Position numbers and translations under genes: made by a program. This document shows, one piece after another, positions 8,267-16,641 of a DNA stretch of 64,000 bases. The stretch lies in the NCBI GenBank assembly GCA_964517265.1, contig CAZFBS010000004.1, forward strand, positions 30,070-94,069. The letters are read 5' to 3'. A model generated the notes under the pieces. The model made no database searches and was not told where the DNA came from. It saw only the letters and a list, made by a program, of their open reading frames with translations. Within the stretch, counting starts at the first letter, position 1, and the number at the start of each line of letters is the position of its first letter. The stretch is from REEP01 sp964517265 (GTDB lineage Bacteria; Pseudomonadota; Alphaproteobacteria; Rhodospirillales; Defluviicoccaceae).

Positions 8267-9142
8267 ATGTTTTCAGGATCAATCGTAGCGTTGATCACGC
8301 CGTTCCAGAACGGGGCCTTCGACGAAGACGCCTACCGGGCGTTGATCGAGTGGCACATCGAGCAGGGCACCGACGGGCTCGTCCCGTGCGGGACAACGGG
8401 CGAATCACCAACCCTTACGCACGACGAACACAAACGCGTCGTCGAGGTATGCGTGGAGGCTGCGGCCAAGCGCGTCCCGGTGATTGCCGGCACCGGCTCG
8501 AACGCCACCGAGGAGGCCATCGCGCTGACCCGGCACGCGAAGGCGGTCGGCGCCGATGCTGCGCTGGTGGTCACGCCCTACTACAACAAACCCACTCAGG
8601 AAGGGCTGTACCAGCATTACAAGGCGATCCATGACGGCGTCGCGCTGCCGGTCATCATCTACAACATTCCGGCGCGCTGCATTGTCGACATGAGCGTCGA
8701 GACGATGGCCCGGCTCGCCAAACTGCCGAACATCGTCGGCGTGAAGGATGCGACCCAGGATCTCGCCCGGCCGATCCGAACGCGGATGACGATCGGGGCG
8801 GACTTCTGCCAACTCTCCGGCGAGGACGGGACTTTGTTGCCGTTTCTTGCGGCGGGCGGGCATGGGTGCATCTCGGTGACGGCCAACGTGGCCCCGGCGC
8901 TCTGCGCCGAGGTTCACCGCGCGTGGCGCCAGGGTGATATTGCCACCGCGCAACAGCTTCATGAGCGACTGATGCCGCTGCACGGTGCCTTGTTCTGTGA
9001 GACCAGCCCGGCGCCGGTCAAATATGCGGCGAGCCTGCTCGGAAAATGCCGGAACGATGTGCGTCTACCCCTGGTCGCAATCGGCGAGGCCAGCAGGGAA
9101 ACGGTGCGGCAAGCGATGATCCATGTCGGCATCTTGAGTTGA
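8267..9142 (+). CDS. dapA: 4-hydroxy-tetrahydrodipicolinate synthase
   Basis: Condenses pyruvate and aspartate semialdehyde in lysine and diaminopimelate synthesis. Starting at ATG 8267 after GCGGAGA gives 291 residues beginning MFSGSIVALITPF, the normal N terminus; upstream in-frame starts would add a non-conserved tail. Visible motifs are CGTTGESPTL, the tyrosine segment VVTPYYNKPTQEG, and the Schiff-base lysine in IVGVKDAT. DapA supplies diaminopimelate for cell wall synthesis, and the divergent neighbour slt acts on the same wall. Confidence 0.96.
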   Translation: MFSGSIVALITPFQNGAFDEDAYRALIEWHIEQGTDGLVPCGTTGESPTLTHDEHKRVVEVCVEAAAKRVPVIAGTGSNATEEAIALTRHAKAVGADAALVVTPYYNKPTQEGLYQHYKAIHDGVALPVIIYNIPARCIVDMSVETMARLAKLPNIVGVKDATQDLARPIRTRMTIGADFCQLSGEDGTLLPFLAAGGHGCISVTANVAPALCAEVHRAWRQGDIATAQQLHERLMPLHGALFCETSPAPVKYAASLLGKCRNDVRLPLVAIGEASRETVRQAMIHVGILS

Positions 9143-9163
9143 TGCCGGAAGATGACGTGAGCA

Positions 9164-9640
9164 ATGGCAGCAACCCGCCGCAAAAGCGAAACGGGCACGA
9201 TCGTCGCGCAGAACCGCCGGGCCCGCTACGACTATGCCATCAGCGAGACCTTCGAGGCAGGGATCATCCTGGAAGGGACTGAAGTCAAGTCCCTGCGCCA
9301 GGGCCACGCATCGATCGCCGAGGCCTATGCGACGCCGCAAGGCAACGAGATCTACCTGGTCAATGCGCACATCCCCGAATATCAGTCGGCCAAGCACTTC
9401 GGCCACGAGCCCAAGCGTCCCCGCAAGCTGCTGCTGCGCCGGCGGGAAATCAGCAAGCTGGTTGGGGCCGTCCGCCGCAAGGGGATGGCCCTTGTCCCCC
9501 TCTCGATTTATTTCAATGCGCGCGGGCTGGCGAAGGTCAATCTGGCGCTGGCCGAGGGAAAGCGCAAAGTGGACAAGCGCGCCGCCGTCAAGGATCAGGA
9601 ATGGAAGCGGCAGAAAGAAAGGCTGCTTCGCGCGCGCTGA
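9164..9640 (+). CDS. smpB: SsrA-binding protein SmpB
   Basis: Binds tmRNA and delivers it to stalled ribosomes for trans-translation. 158 residues, typical length. Conserved NRRARYDY at the start, EGTEVKSLRQG, the RNA-binding beta-barrel, and a basic tail with DQEWKRQKERLLRAR. It lies 21 bases after dapA on the same strand; dapA-smpB is a common alphaproteobacterial pair. No tmRNA gene is seen in the window. Confidence 0.96.
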   Translation: MAATRRKSETGTIVAQNRRARYDYAISETFEAGIILEGTEVKSLRQGHASIAEAYATPQGNEIYLVNAHIPEYQSAKHFGHEPKRPRKLLLRRREISKLVGAVRRKGMALVPLSIYFNARGLAKVNLALAEGKRKVDKRAAVKDQEWKRQKERLLRAR

Positions 9641-9703
9641 CTGGCCGGTCTGATGGTGCGAGGGGTGCCGTCGGCGAGCGGCCCCCTATATAAACATTAG
9701 GGT

Positions 9704-9723
9704 CGGGATGAGCATTCATCCCG
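9704..9723. terminator. 8-bp stem-loop between smpB and egtB
   Basis: CGGGATGA-GCAT-TCATCCCG is a perfect 8-bp stem with a 4-base loop in the 156-base gap. It is not followed by a T-run. It may end the dapA-smpB transcript or be a regulatory element in front of egtB. Confidence 0.35.
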
Positions 9724-9796
9724 GATATCAGGGGTCTGTTGTCGCGCGCCGGGGGTTGCTGCCGGGGTACAGCAGGCAGTCAGGGAGGGTCCCGTC

Positions 9797-11143
9797 ATGA
9801 CGATGGCTGCCGAAATTCAGTCTGACATCAAGAACATGGGTGCGTGTGAGCGCGACGTCGCCTACCGCCGTTTTCGCGACACCCGGGCGTGGAGCGAGCG
9901 GCTTGCGGCGCCGTTGTCCCCGGAAGATCAGACGGTGCAGTCGATGCCGGATGCAAGCCCGGCGAAGTGGCACTTGGCCCACACGACATGGTTTTTCGAG
10001 ACGTTCATTCTTGGGCCTCAAGTGCCCGATTACGAAGTTTTCGATTCCAGGTTCGGCTACCTGTTCAATTCCTATTACGATGCCGTGGGCGCACGCCACC
10101 CGCGGCCGCAACGGGGGCTGCTGACGCGGCCGTCGGCGGCGCAGGTTCTTGCCTACCGGGCGCACGTGGACCGCGCCATGGACACCTTCATAGCCGACGC
10201 CGACGCCCGGCAATGGCGCGCGGCCGCGCCTCTGGTGACACTCGGGATCAACCACGAACAGCAGCACCAGGAGTTGCTGCTGACGGACATCCTTCATCTT
10301 TTCTCGTTGAATCCGGTCAAACCGGCCTATCGAACGGATGCTTTCAAAGAAACGCGTGCCGCCGCGATAGCGGCGTTGTCGTGGATTGACTTTGCCGGCG
10401 GTGTTACGGAAATCGGCCATGGCGGGGACGGTTTTGCCTTCGACAACGAGGGGCCGCGTCACCCGGTTCTGGTTGCGCCGTTCCGATTGGCGAGCAGGCT
10501 GACGACCAATGGCGAGTGGAAGCGGTTCATTGCCGAGGGCGGATACCGGCGTCCCGAGTTCTGGCTTTCGGATGGCTGGGCAACGGTTCAGGCCGAAGGG
10601 TGGACAGCTCCCCTTTACTGGCAGGAACAAGAGGATCGCTCGGGCGCCTACCTCGGCATGACCTTAGGGGGCCTGACGCCGATCCGCGACGCCGATCCGG
10701 TCTGTCATGTCAGTTACTACGAGGCCGACGCCTACGCCCGGTGGGCCGGCAAGCGCCTGCCGACGGAAATGGAGTGGGAGATTGCCGCCAAAGACGTTCC
10801 CTTGAGCGGTAATCTGCGGAACTCCCAGCATCTGCGGCCGTGCCCTGTCATGGCGGAGCCCGCCTCTCGCGAGGCGGGGTCCGGCGAGAACGGGCAGCTG
10901 CGGCAGATGATCGGCGACGTCTGGGAATGGACCCAGAGCGCTTATCAGCCGTACCCAAGTTTCAGGGCCTCGCCCGGTGCCGTCGGCGAATACAATGGGA
11001 AATTCATGTGCAATCAGTTCGTCCTGCGCGGTGGTTCCTGTGCCACGCCGGACGATCACATCCGGATCACCTATCGCAACTTTTTCTATCCGCACCAGCG
11101 CTGGCAGTTCACCGGCGTCCGTCTCGCGGAGGACGTCCAGTGA
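9797..11143 (+). CDS. egtB: Ergothioneine biosynthesis sulfoxide synthase EgtB
   Basis: Non-haem iron enzyme that joins a thiol donor to hercynine with oxygen. 448 residues. The N-terminal DinB-like domain carries the iron-binding histidines in KWHLAHTTWFFE and the HEQQHQE motif. The C-terminal formylglycine-generating-enzyme-like domain shows FDNEGPRHPVLV, WAGKRLPTEMEWE and the ending YRNFFYPHQRWQFTGVRLA. The thiol donor (gamma-glutamylcysteine or cysteine) cannot be read with certainty. It overlaps egtD by four bases (GTGA), so both are made together. Confidence 0.94.
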   Translation: MTMAAEIQSDIKNMGACERDVAYRRFRDTRAWSERLAAPLSPEDQTVQSMPDASPAKWHLAHTTWFFETFILGPQVPDYEVFDSRFGYLFNSYYDAVGARHPRPQRGLLTRPSAAQVLAYRAHVDRAMDTFIADADARQWRAAAPLVTLGINHEQQHQELLLTDILHLFSLNPVKPAYRTDAFKETRAAAIAALSWIDFAGGVTEIGHGGDGFAFDNEGPRHPVLVAPFRLASRLTTNGEWKRFIAEGGYRRPEFWLSDGWATVQAEGWTAPLYWQEQEDRSGAYLGMTLGGLTPIRDADPVCHVSYYEADAYARWAGKRLPTEMEWEIAAKDVPLSGNLRNSQHLRPCPVMAEPASREAGSGENGQLRQMIGDVWEWTQSAYQPYPSFRASPGAVGEYNGKFMCNQFVLRGGSCATPDDHIRITYRNFFYPHQRWQFTGVRLAEDVQ

Positions 11144-12141
11144 GGGCGCTCAAAGGCTGGCGCACGGCCCCCGGGCAGGAGGATGCCTGCTCCTACCGGT
11201 TCTACGACCTCAAGCCGAGCCCCGAGGACTTTCGAGCCGAGGTTCTCGCAGGGCTGGGGCGGCCGCAAAAACGGATCCCCAGCAAGTTCTTCTATGACGA
11301 GAGAGGATCGCATCTTTTCGAGCAGATCTGCGCGCTCGAAGAGTATTATCCGACCCGTACGGAGATCGCGATCCTGCGGCAGCTTCCCGAGCGGATCACG
11401 CGGCATTTCCCCGAGCGGGCGGTGGTGGTGGAATTCGGAACCGGCTCCTGCGTCAAGATCCGGCTGTTGCTGAATGCCTTGAGCAACCCGCTCGCCTACG
11501 TCCCGATCGATATCTCCCGCCAACACCTGATCGAGGCTGCGGAGCGGATCGCCGCCGATTATCCCTCGCTGTCGGTATCGGCGGTCTGCGCCGATTTCGC
11601 TGGCGCTGTCGAGGTTCCGCCGGGTGTTCCACTAAGTCCGCGGATCGGCTTTTTCCCGGGATCGACCATCGGCAACTTCACACCGGACGAGGCCACTGCG
11701 CTGCTCCGGCGGATTGCGAAGACCTTGGGGCCCGGGGCGCTCTTTCTCGCCGGGGTCGACCTGAAGAAGGACGAGAGCGTGCTTCATGCCGCCTACAACG
11801 ACGGCGAAGGGGTGACGGCGGCCTTCAACCTCAACCTGCTACAGCGCATCAACACCGAGATCGGTGCCGATTTCGACCTCGACCGGTTTTCACATCACGC
11901 GTTCTACAACGCCGATGAGGGGCGGATCGAAATGCATCTGGTGAGCCGGGATACGCAAGCGGTTCATATCGACGGACACACCTTCTCGTTCCGGCAAGGC
12001 GAGACGATCCATACCGAAAACGCCTACAAGTATTCCATCGGCGAGTTCCGGGACTTGGCCGCACGCAGCGGCTTCACGCCGGTTTCGACCGCCTGTGATC
12101 GGTCCGATCTGTTCTGCCTGCACTGCCTGACAGTGGCATAG
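11140..12141 (+). CDS. egtD: L-histidine N-alpha-methyltransferase EgtD
   Basis: Trimethylates histidine to hercynine using SAM, the first step of ergothioneine synthesis. GTG 11140 overlaps the egtB stop (GTGA) and gives 333 residues, the family length. Motifs: KFFYDERGSHLFEQI and YYPTRTE near the N terminus, the SAM-binding VVEFGTGSCVKIRLLL, and FFPGSTIGNF. The open frame continues far upstream inside egtB, but that part is not conserved. No egtA, egtC or egtE lies nearby, consistent with the two-gene pathway of many proteobacteria. Confidence 0.94.
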   Translation: MRALKGWRTAPGQEDACSYRFYDLKPSPEDFRAEVLAGLGRPQKRIPSKFFYDERGSHLFEQICALEEYYPTRTEIAILRQLPERITRHFPERAVVVEFGTGSCVKIRLLLNALSNPLAYVPIDISRQHLIEAAERIAADYPSLSVSAVCADFAGAVEVPPGVPLSPRIGFFPGSTIGNFTPDEATALLRRIAKTLGPGALFLAGVDLKKDESVLHAAYNDGEGVTAAFNLNLLQRINTEIGADFDLDRFSHHAFYNADEGRIEMHLVSRDTQAVHIDGHTFSFRQGETIHTENAYKYSIGEFRDLAARSGFTPVSTACDRSDLFCLHCLTVA

Positions 12142-12161
12142 ACCGTCCCTCCCGCCGCTTG

Positions 12162-12178
12162 CCCGCAGCGCGTGCGGG
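12162..12178. terminator. Short stem-loop between convergent egtD and GST genes
   Basis: CCCGCA-GCGCG-TGCGGG forms a 6-bp stem at 12162-12178, 20 bases after the egtD stop. ATTTTTG occurs about 22 bases further on. It may act as a weak bidirectional terminator. Confidence 0.3.
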
Positions 12179-12219
12179 TGCCGTTCGGCGCTGAAGACTG
12201 TGATTTTTGTCGGCGGACC

Positions 12220-12915
12220 TCACTCCGTGGGGAACTGCCGCGCGCCGAACAGGATCGAGCGGGTGTTCTCATCCATTTCCCGGTTCAGGTCCATCCGCAC
12301 CGGCGGCACCTGCAGGCCGCGCTGAACAGCCGGCCGCTGATCGATTGCCTCGAACCAGCGCTTGAGGTTGGGATGGCGATCGAGGTCCTGGCCTTGCCGC
12401 TTCCAGGGCCGGATCCAGGGAAAACACGCGATGTCTGCAATGGAATAAGTGCCCGCCAGATACTCGACCTCGCCAAGCCGCCGGTTCATCACGCCGTAAA
12501 GCCGGCGTGCCTCGTTGGTATAGCGCTCGATCGCATAGTCGATCTGCTCGGGTGCGTAGTGCCGGAAGTGATGGTTCTGGCCCAGCATCGGCCCGAGCCC
12601 GCCCATCTGAAACATCAGCCACTCGATGACGGCGTAGCGCGCCCGCATCTCCGAGGGCATCAGCTGGCCGCTCTTTTCGGCAAGGTACATCAAGATCGCG
12701 CCCGACTCGAACAGCGAGAGGGAGCGGCCGTCCGGGCCCTCATGATCGACAATCGCCGGGATCTTGTTGTTCGGGCTGATCTTGAGGAAAGACTCGTCGA
12801 ACTGATCGCCCTTGCCGATGTCGATCGGAATGACCTTGTACGGCAAGCCCAGTTCCTCGAGCATGATCGAGACCTTGTAGCCGTTTGGCGTGGACCATGT
12901 GTAGAGATCGATCAT
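12220..12915 (-). CDS. Glutathione S-transferase, YghU/YfcG-like (Nu class)
   Basis: 231 residues from ATG 12915 (MIDLYTWSTPNGYKVSIML), the conserved start of the disulfide-bond oxidoreductase YfcG/YghU branch of the GST superfamily. The N-terminal thioredoxin-like domain has TPNGYKVSI, NNKIPAIVDHEG and LFESGAILMYLAEK; the all-helical C-terminal domain follows, with YSIADIACFPWIR. Nu-class enzymes act mainly as glutathione-dependent disulfide reductases or peroxidases and lack the classical Tyr/Ser/Cys catalytic residue. An upstream arginine-rich extension in frame is judged non-coding. Confidence 0.9.
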   Translation of the reverse strand: MIDLYTWSTPNGYKVSIMLEELGLPYKVIPIDIGKGDQFDESFLKISPNNKIPAIVDHEGPDGRSLSLFESGAILMYLAEKSGQLMPSEMRARYAVIEWLMFQMGGLGPMLGQNHHFRHYAPEQIDYAIERYTNEARRLYGVMNRRLGEVEYLAGTYSIADIACFPWIRPWKRQGQDLDRHPNLKRWFEAIDQRPAVQRGLQVPPVRMDLNREMDENTRSILFGARQFPTE

Positions 12916-13025
12916 TCCGGCATCCCTTCGTCGCGTTCGTCGCCTCCGTTGGCGCAAATTGCTATCCATGGCGGCCGCGTCAAGGGTAACCTCCGGATCG
13001 ATTGACAGCGCTGGAGGACAAACTC

Positions 13026-13253
13026 ATGACAACGCCGCTCCTTCATCTCGTCTTCGGTGGGCAAGTGAAAGATCCTCGCGGGGTCGACTTCGTCGATCCG
13101 GCGTCACTCGACATCGTCGGGATCTTCCCCGACTACCAAACCGCGCTGACGGCGTGGCGGGGTGTCAGCCAGAAACATGTCGACCATGCCCACATCAAGT
13201 ACGTGATCGTCCACCTGCACCGCCTGCTCGATCCGCAAACGGAGCAGCCTTGA
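13026..13253 (+). CDS. DUF4170 family small protein
   Basis: 75 residues from ATG 13026, which is preceded by GGAGGACAAACTC; an in-frame TTG at 13002 is less likely. The protein (HLVFGGQVKDPRGVDF, IVGIFPDYQTALTAWRG, VDHAHIKYVIVHLHRLLDP) matches the style of DUF4170, a small cytosolic family known mainly from alphaproteobacteria with no established function. No membrane segment or signal peptide. It is divergent from the GST gene. Confidence 0.8.
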   Translation: MTTPLLHLVFGGQVKDPRGVDFVDPASLDIVGIFPDYQTALTAWRGVSQKHVDHAHIKYVIVHLHRLLDPQTEQP

Positions 13254-13299
13254 GAGCTCCGCGGCGCCGGGCTGGGAGCAGACCGCGCAAGGGGCAGCC

Positions 13300-13959
13300 T
13301 CAACCAGCCGTTTCCGAAGCGCCCACGGGAGACGGGGCGGCGTGCGGCAGCCGGGGAGCGTCCGCCGCGGCATCGATCGCGGCCGCCAGGGCGGCGTAGT
13401 CTTGCACCACCGGGAACTGCGGAAACTCTTCGACGACATTGGCGGGAGCGCGAAACAGAATGCCGGTGCTGGCGGTGCTCAACATCGAAATGTCGTTGTA
13501 GGAATCCCCGACGGCGGTGACCTCGAACTGCAACTCGCGCAAGGCGGCGACGGCCGCCCGCTTGTGGTCGCGCATGCGCAGCCGATAGCCGACGATCGCA
13601 CCCGCCGGGTCGACCTCGAGCTGATGGCAGAACAACGTCGGCCAGTCGAGCTGCTGCATCAACGGTTTCGCGAAGTCGTAGAACGTGTCGGAGAGGATCA
13701 GGACCGGCCACCGCTCGCGCAACCCGGACAGGAACGCATGAGCGCCATCCAGGGGCCGCATCGCGCCGATGACGGACTGAATGTCGGCCAGCTTGAGCCC
13801 ATGCTCCGAGAGAATGCGAAGGCGCTGCCTCATCAGGACGTCGTAGTCGGGGATATCGCGGGTGGTCGCGCGCAGCGAGTCGATGCCGAAGGTCTCGGCG
13901 ACACCGATCCACACCTCCGGTACAAGAACCCCCTCCAGATCGAGACAAACGAGCTTCAC
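13300..13959 (-). CDS. thrH: ThrH-type phosphoserine phosphatase/homoserine phosphotransferase
   Basis: HAD-superfamily enzyme that dephosphorylates phosphoserine and, in Pseudomonas ThrH, can pass the phosphate to homoserine. 219 residues. The nucleophile motif is CLDLEGVLVPE, with Glu in place of the second Asp exactly as in ThrH. Strongly conserved blocks: ATTRDIPDYDVLMRQRLRIL, LILSDTFYDF, and AVGDSYNDISML. The last 20 residues are an Ala/Pro-rich tail beyond the family core. Whether the transferase activity exists here is not known from sequence. Confidence 0.9.
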   Translation of the reverse strand: MKLVCLDLEGVLVPEVWIGVAETFGIDSLRATTRDIPDYDVLMRQRLRILSEHGLKLADIQSVIGAMRPLDGAHAFLSGLRERWPVLILSDTFYDFAKPLMQQLDWPTLFCHQLEVDPAGAIVGYRLRMRDHKRAAVAALRELQFEVTAVGDSYNDISMLSTASTGILFRAPANVVEEFPQFPVVQDYAALAAAIDAAADAPRLPHAAPSPVGASETAG

Positions 13960-14055
13960 CGGCGCACCTCCCTGCCAACGTGATCAGACCGGGTGCGATA
14001 TAGCAGGCGGGCGCTCATTGCCGCAAATGCCGTCTCGCCTGGCTTCCCTGCCTTC

Positions 14056-14721
14056 CTATTGCGGGCGGCTTGCCATCACATTCTCGAACACGGCCTCGAA
14101 CATCGCCGCCGTCAGTCGACCGGTGGCCGTGTTCTGCCGCGAGCAGTGGTAGCTGTCCGCCAGCACAATCCCGCCGGGAAGACGGTGGAGAGTTCCGTGC
14201 CCAAACGGATACCGGGCTTTCTTCAAGTCCCGGGCCGCGAGAACGGCACCATGGGCGATGTGGCCGAGCGCTACGATGGCCCGCAAGCCGCGCAATGCCG
14301 CCAGCTCCGCGACCAGGAAGCGGCGGCACTGGGTGATTTCGGCCGGAGTCGGCTTGTTGTCCGGCGGAACGCACCGCACCGCGTTGGCGATCCGACAGCC
14401 GATCAGTTCAAGACCATCATCGGCCGACGCACCATACGTTCCGCTCGCGAGCCCGAGACGTTGCAGCGTCGCATAGAGAAGGAGTCCGGCGTGATCGCCG
14501 GTGAACGGGCGGCCGGTACGATTGGCCCCTTTCAATCCCGGTGCCAGACCGACCACCAGCAGCCACGGATCGGGCTCGCCGAACGACGGCACCGGCGCAT
14601 TATGCCAGCTTGGCCACCGCTCGCGGTTGTTCGCGCGGAAATCGACGAGCCGCGGGCAAAGCGGACAGTCCCGGCCCGGACAGGAGCCGGCGACACCGTC
14701 ACCGGTCGGCCGGGAGGTCAC
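14056..14721 (-). CDS. Family 5 uracil-DNA glycosylase (UDGb type)
   Basis: Removes uracil and other deaminated bases from DNA. 221 residues with four candidate 4Fe-4S cysteines: CPGRDCPLCPR at the N terminus, and further cysteines in GCRIANAVRC. The active-site block GLAPGLKGANRTGRPFTGD has Ala rather than a polar activating residue, and the C-terminal motif DSYHCSRQNTATGRLT is that of family 5 enzymes such as Thermus UDGb. HCSRQ replaces the more usual HPSRQ. Confidence 0.88.
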   Translation of the reverse strand: MTSRPTGDGVAGSCPGRDCPLCPRLVDFRANNRERWPSWHNAPVPSFGEPDPWLLVVGLAPGLKGANRTGRPFTGDHAGLLLYATLQRLGLASGTYGASADDGLELIGCRIANAVRCVPPDNKPTPAEITQCRRFLVAELAALRGLRAIVALGHIAHGAVLAARDLKKARYPFGHGTLHRLPGGIVLADSYHCSRQNTATGRLTAAMFEAVFENVMASRPQ

Positions 14722-14749
14722 CCGCGTTGCCGCTTACGTTCGGTGCGGA

Positions 14750-15358
14750 TCACGCGCTTTGCAAAATGCCCTCATCGTCGTCGACCGAAAGGTGTTCCGC
14801 CGGTTCGACCTGCCGATCGTCGCGGCTGGGCAGGGTTCGGGCGATGCTCGGCTGCAGGTCTTGCAATTCAATGAAGGTATCGGCCTGCCGGCGCAGCTCG
14901 TCGGCGATCATCGGGGGCTGCGAGCGGATCGTGCTGACGACGCTGACCCGCACGCCGCGCCGCTGAACCGCCTCCACCAGCCGCCGAAAGTCGCCATCGC
15001 CGGAAAAAAGGACGACATGATCGAGGCGTTCCGCCATCTCCATCACGTCGATCGCCAATTCGATGTCCATGTTGCCCTTGATCTTGCGCCGGCCCATCGC
15101 GTCGGTGAATTCCTTGGTGGGTTTGGTCACCATCGTATAGCCGTTGTAATCCAGCCAATCGATCAACGGACGGATCGGCGAATATTCCTGATCCTCGACA
15201 AGGGCGGTGTAGTAAAAGGCGCGGATAAGACGACCCTTCGACGCAAAGACATCGAGGAGGCGCCGATAGTCTATATCGAAATTGAGGGCGCGTGCTGCGG
15301 CGTACACGTTGGACCCGTCAATAAAAAGACCAATACGCTCTTGCGGATAAAAAGCCAT
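14750..15358 (-). CDS. NYN domain protein (LabA/DUF88 family)
   Basis: 202 residues from ATG 15358 (MAFYPQERIGLFIDGSNVY). The PIN-like NYN fold is shown by FIDGSNVYAAA, KGNMDIELAIDVMEMA and VVLFSGDGDFRRLVEAV, which carry the acidic residues expected for a metal-dependent nuclease. The C-terminal 40 residues are polar and probably disordered. RNA is a likely substrate by family analogy, but no target is known. It is divergent from folK. Confidence 0.87.
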   Translation of the reverse strand: MAFYPQERIGLFIDGSNVYAAARALNFDIDYRRLLDVFASKGRLIRAFYYTALVEDQEYSPIRPLIDWLDYNGYTMVTKPTKEFTDAMGRRKIKGNMDIELAIDVMEMAERLDHVVLFSGDGDFRRLVEAVQRRGVRVSVVSTIRSQPPMIADELRRQADTFIELQDLQPSIARTLPSRDDRQVEPAEHLSVDDDEGILQSA

Positions 15359-15520
15359 TTTGCAAATTCCTTTTTGCTCCCGCCCGCCGGGTTTTCCAAT
15401 CCGACGTTGTGTGATCGGGCGCTGTTCAACCCGTCGCCTTGTGCGATATTGATGAAAATACACAATCTAACGTAGGAAGTACGTGAGGCGCACGCAAGGG
15501 AGTACCCAAAGGAGGAACCG

Positions 15521-16063
15521 GTGATTTTTGTCGGAATCGGCGCCAACCTTCCATCCCCGCTCCACGGGCGCCCGCTGGCGACCTGCACCGCCGCGATCGA
15601 TGCGCTCGATGCCAGCGAGATCATCGTCCGGCGCCGCTCCCGCTGGTATGCCAGCGCACCGGTCCCCGCTTCGGATCAGCCGGATTTCATCAACGGCGTC
15701 CTGCAGGTGGAAACAGCGATGCCGCCGGAATCCCTGCTGCAGGCCCTGCACGATGTCGAACGCCTGTTCGGCCGCCGCAGGGGCGAGCGGAACAGTGCGC
15801 GCGTTCTCGATCTGGATCTGCTCGCCTATGCCGAGGTGACGACGGCGCCCGGCTCGGCGCCGGAGGTGCCGCATCCGCGCATGCACGAGCGGCTGTTCGT
15901 GATGCGGCCGCTGGTCGATCTGGCACCAAGGTGGCGGCATCCGCGCCTGGGCCGCTCGGCCGCGGAACTGCTGGCGGCGATCGCGCCGGGGCAGATCGCC
16001 GAGCCGCTTGAAGCGGCGCCGGTGGTAGAGAGGCTCCCGAGCGCCAAAGAAGTGCGTGCCTGA
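15521..16063 (+). CDS. folK: 2-amino-4-hydroxy-6-hydroxymethyldihydropteridine pyrophosphokinase
   Basis: Transfers pyrophosphate from ATP to the pterin precursor in folate synthesis. GTG 15521 follows GGAGGAACCG. 180 residues with IFVGIGANLPSP, the pterin-site segment QPDFINGVLQVET, and the HPPK signature GERNSARVLDLDLLAY with the two Mg-binding aspartates, then VPHPRMHERLFVMRPL. The C-terminal 30 residues are a non-conserved extension. The neighbouring rpoZ has its own promoter. Confidence 0.93.
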   Translation: MIFVGIGANLPSPLHGRPLATCTAAIDALDASEIIVRRRSRWYASAPVPASDQPDFINGVLQVETAMPPESLLQALHDVERLFGRRRGERNSARVLDLDLLAYAEVTTAPGSAPEVPHPRMHERLFVMRPLVDLAPRWRHPRLGRSAAELLAAIAPGQIAEPLEAAPVVERLPSAKEVRA

Positions 16064-16080
16064 CTTTTTCGTCGTCCGCC

Positions 16081-16109
16081 TTGAGTTCACGCCGGTGGGA
16101 GAATAAAAT
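16081..16109 (+). promoter_or_regulatory. Sigma-70 promoter of rpoZ-rsh
   Basis: TTGAGT (16081-16086), a 17-base spacer and TAAAAT (16104-16109) form a good housekeeping promoter 50 bases before the rpoZ start. Transcription would begin near 16116 and leave a leader of about 44 bases. Confidence 0.7.
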
Positions 16110-16159
16110 TATAAGGCCATAAGCGGAAGTCGATCCGCACCGCAACCCAGGAGTGCCGC

Positions 16160-16600
16160 ATGGCTCGCGTTACAGTCGAAGATTGCGTCCAACGTATCCC
16201 GAACCGGTTCGATCTGGTCATGATCGCCGCCCAGCGGGGCAGAAGCATCGGTGCCGGGGCGCCGTTGACCCTCGAGCGCGACAACGACAAAAATGCTGTC
16301 GTCGCATTGCGCGAGATCGCGGAAGGGACCGTCGATCTCAAGGAACTTGAGAACAATCTGATTCAGAGTCTGCAGAAAGTGGTGGAGGTGGAGGAGCCTC
16401 CAGAGGAAGAGATGGATCTGCTGGCGCTTCAACGAGAACTGAGCGGGGAGCAGGGCGAGCCGCAAGCCGAGGAGGAGATGAGCGAGGACGTCCTTCACGT
16501 CGAAGGGGAAGAAGGGATTGAGATCGACGACGAAAACCCGTTCGCGGCGTCCGAGGAGGATGACGGGATCATCCCGGAGGATGAAGAGCGCGAACCATAG
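16160..16600 (+). CDS. rpoZ: RNA polymerase omega subunit
   Basis: Small subunit that helps assemble RNA polymerase by holding beta-prime. 146 residues. The conserved core is MARVTVEDCVQRIPNRFDLV, AAQRGRSIGAG and NDKNAVVALREIA. After about residue 65 comes a long acidic tail rich in Glu and Asp up to the C terminus (DEEREP), longer than in enteric omega. It sits 41 bases ahead of the stringent-response gene, the classic rpoZ-spoT arrangement; omega is part of a ppGpp binding site in proteobacteria. Confidence 0.95.
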   Translation: MARVTVEDCVQRIPNRFDLVMIAAQRGRSIGAGAPLTLERDNDKNAVVALREIAEGTVDLKELENNLIQSLQKVVEVEEPPEEEMDLLALQRELSGEQGEPQAEEEMSEDVLHVEGEEGIEIDDENPFAASEEDDGIIPEDEEREP

Positions 16601-16641
16601 ACCAGCCTTAAGGGGAGCCGCGGCACGGAACTGGGGGCAGA

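Noticed and set aside
9641..9796. tmRNA or tRNA between smpB and egtB
   Set aside because: No T-loop, CCA end or acceptor stem; only one 8-bp stem.
10840..11139. 100-residue N-terminal extension of EgtD inside egtB
   Set aside because: Not conserved; GTG 11140 overlaps the egtB stop and gives the family length.
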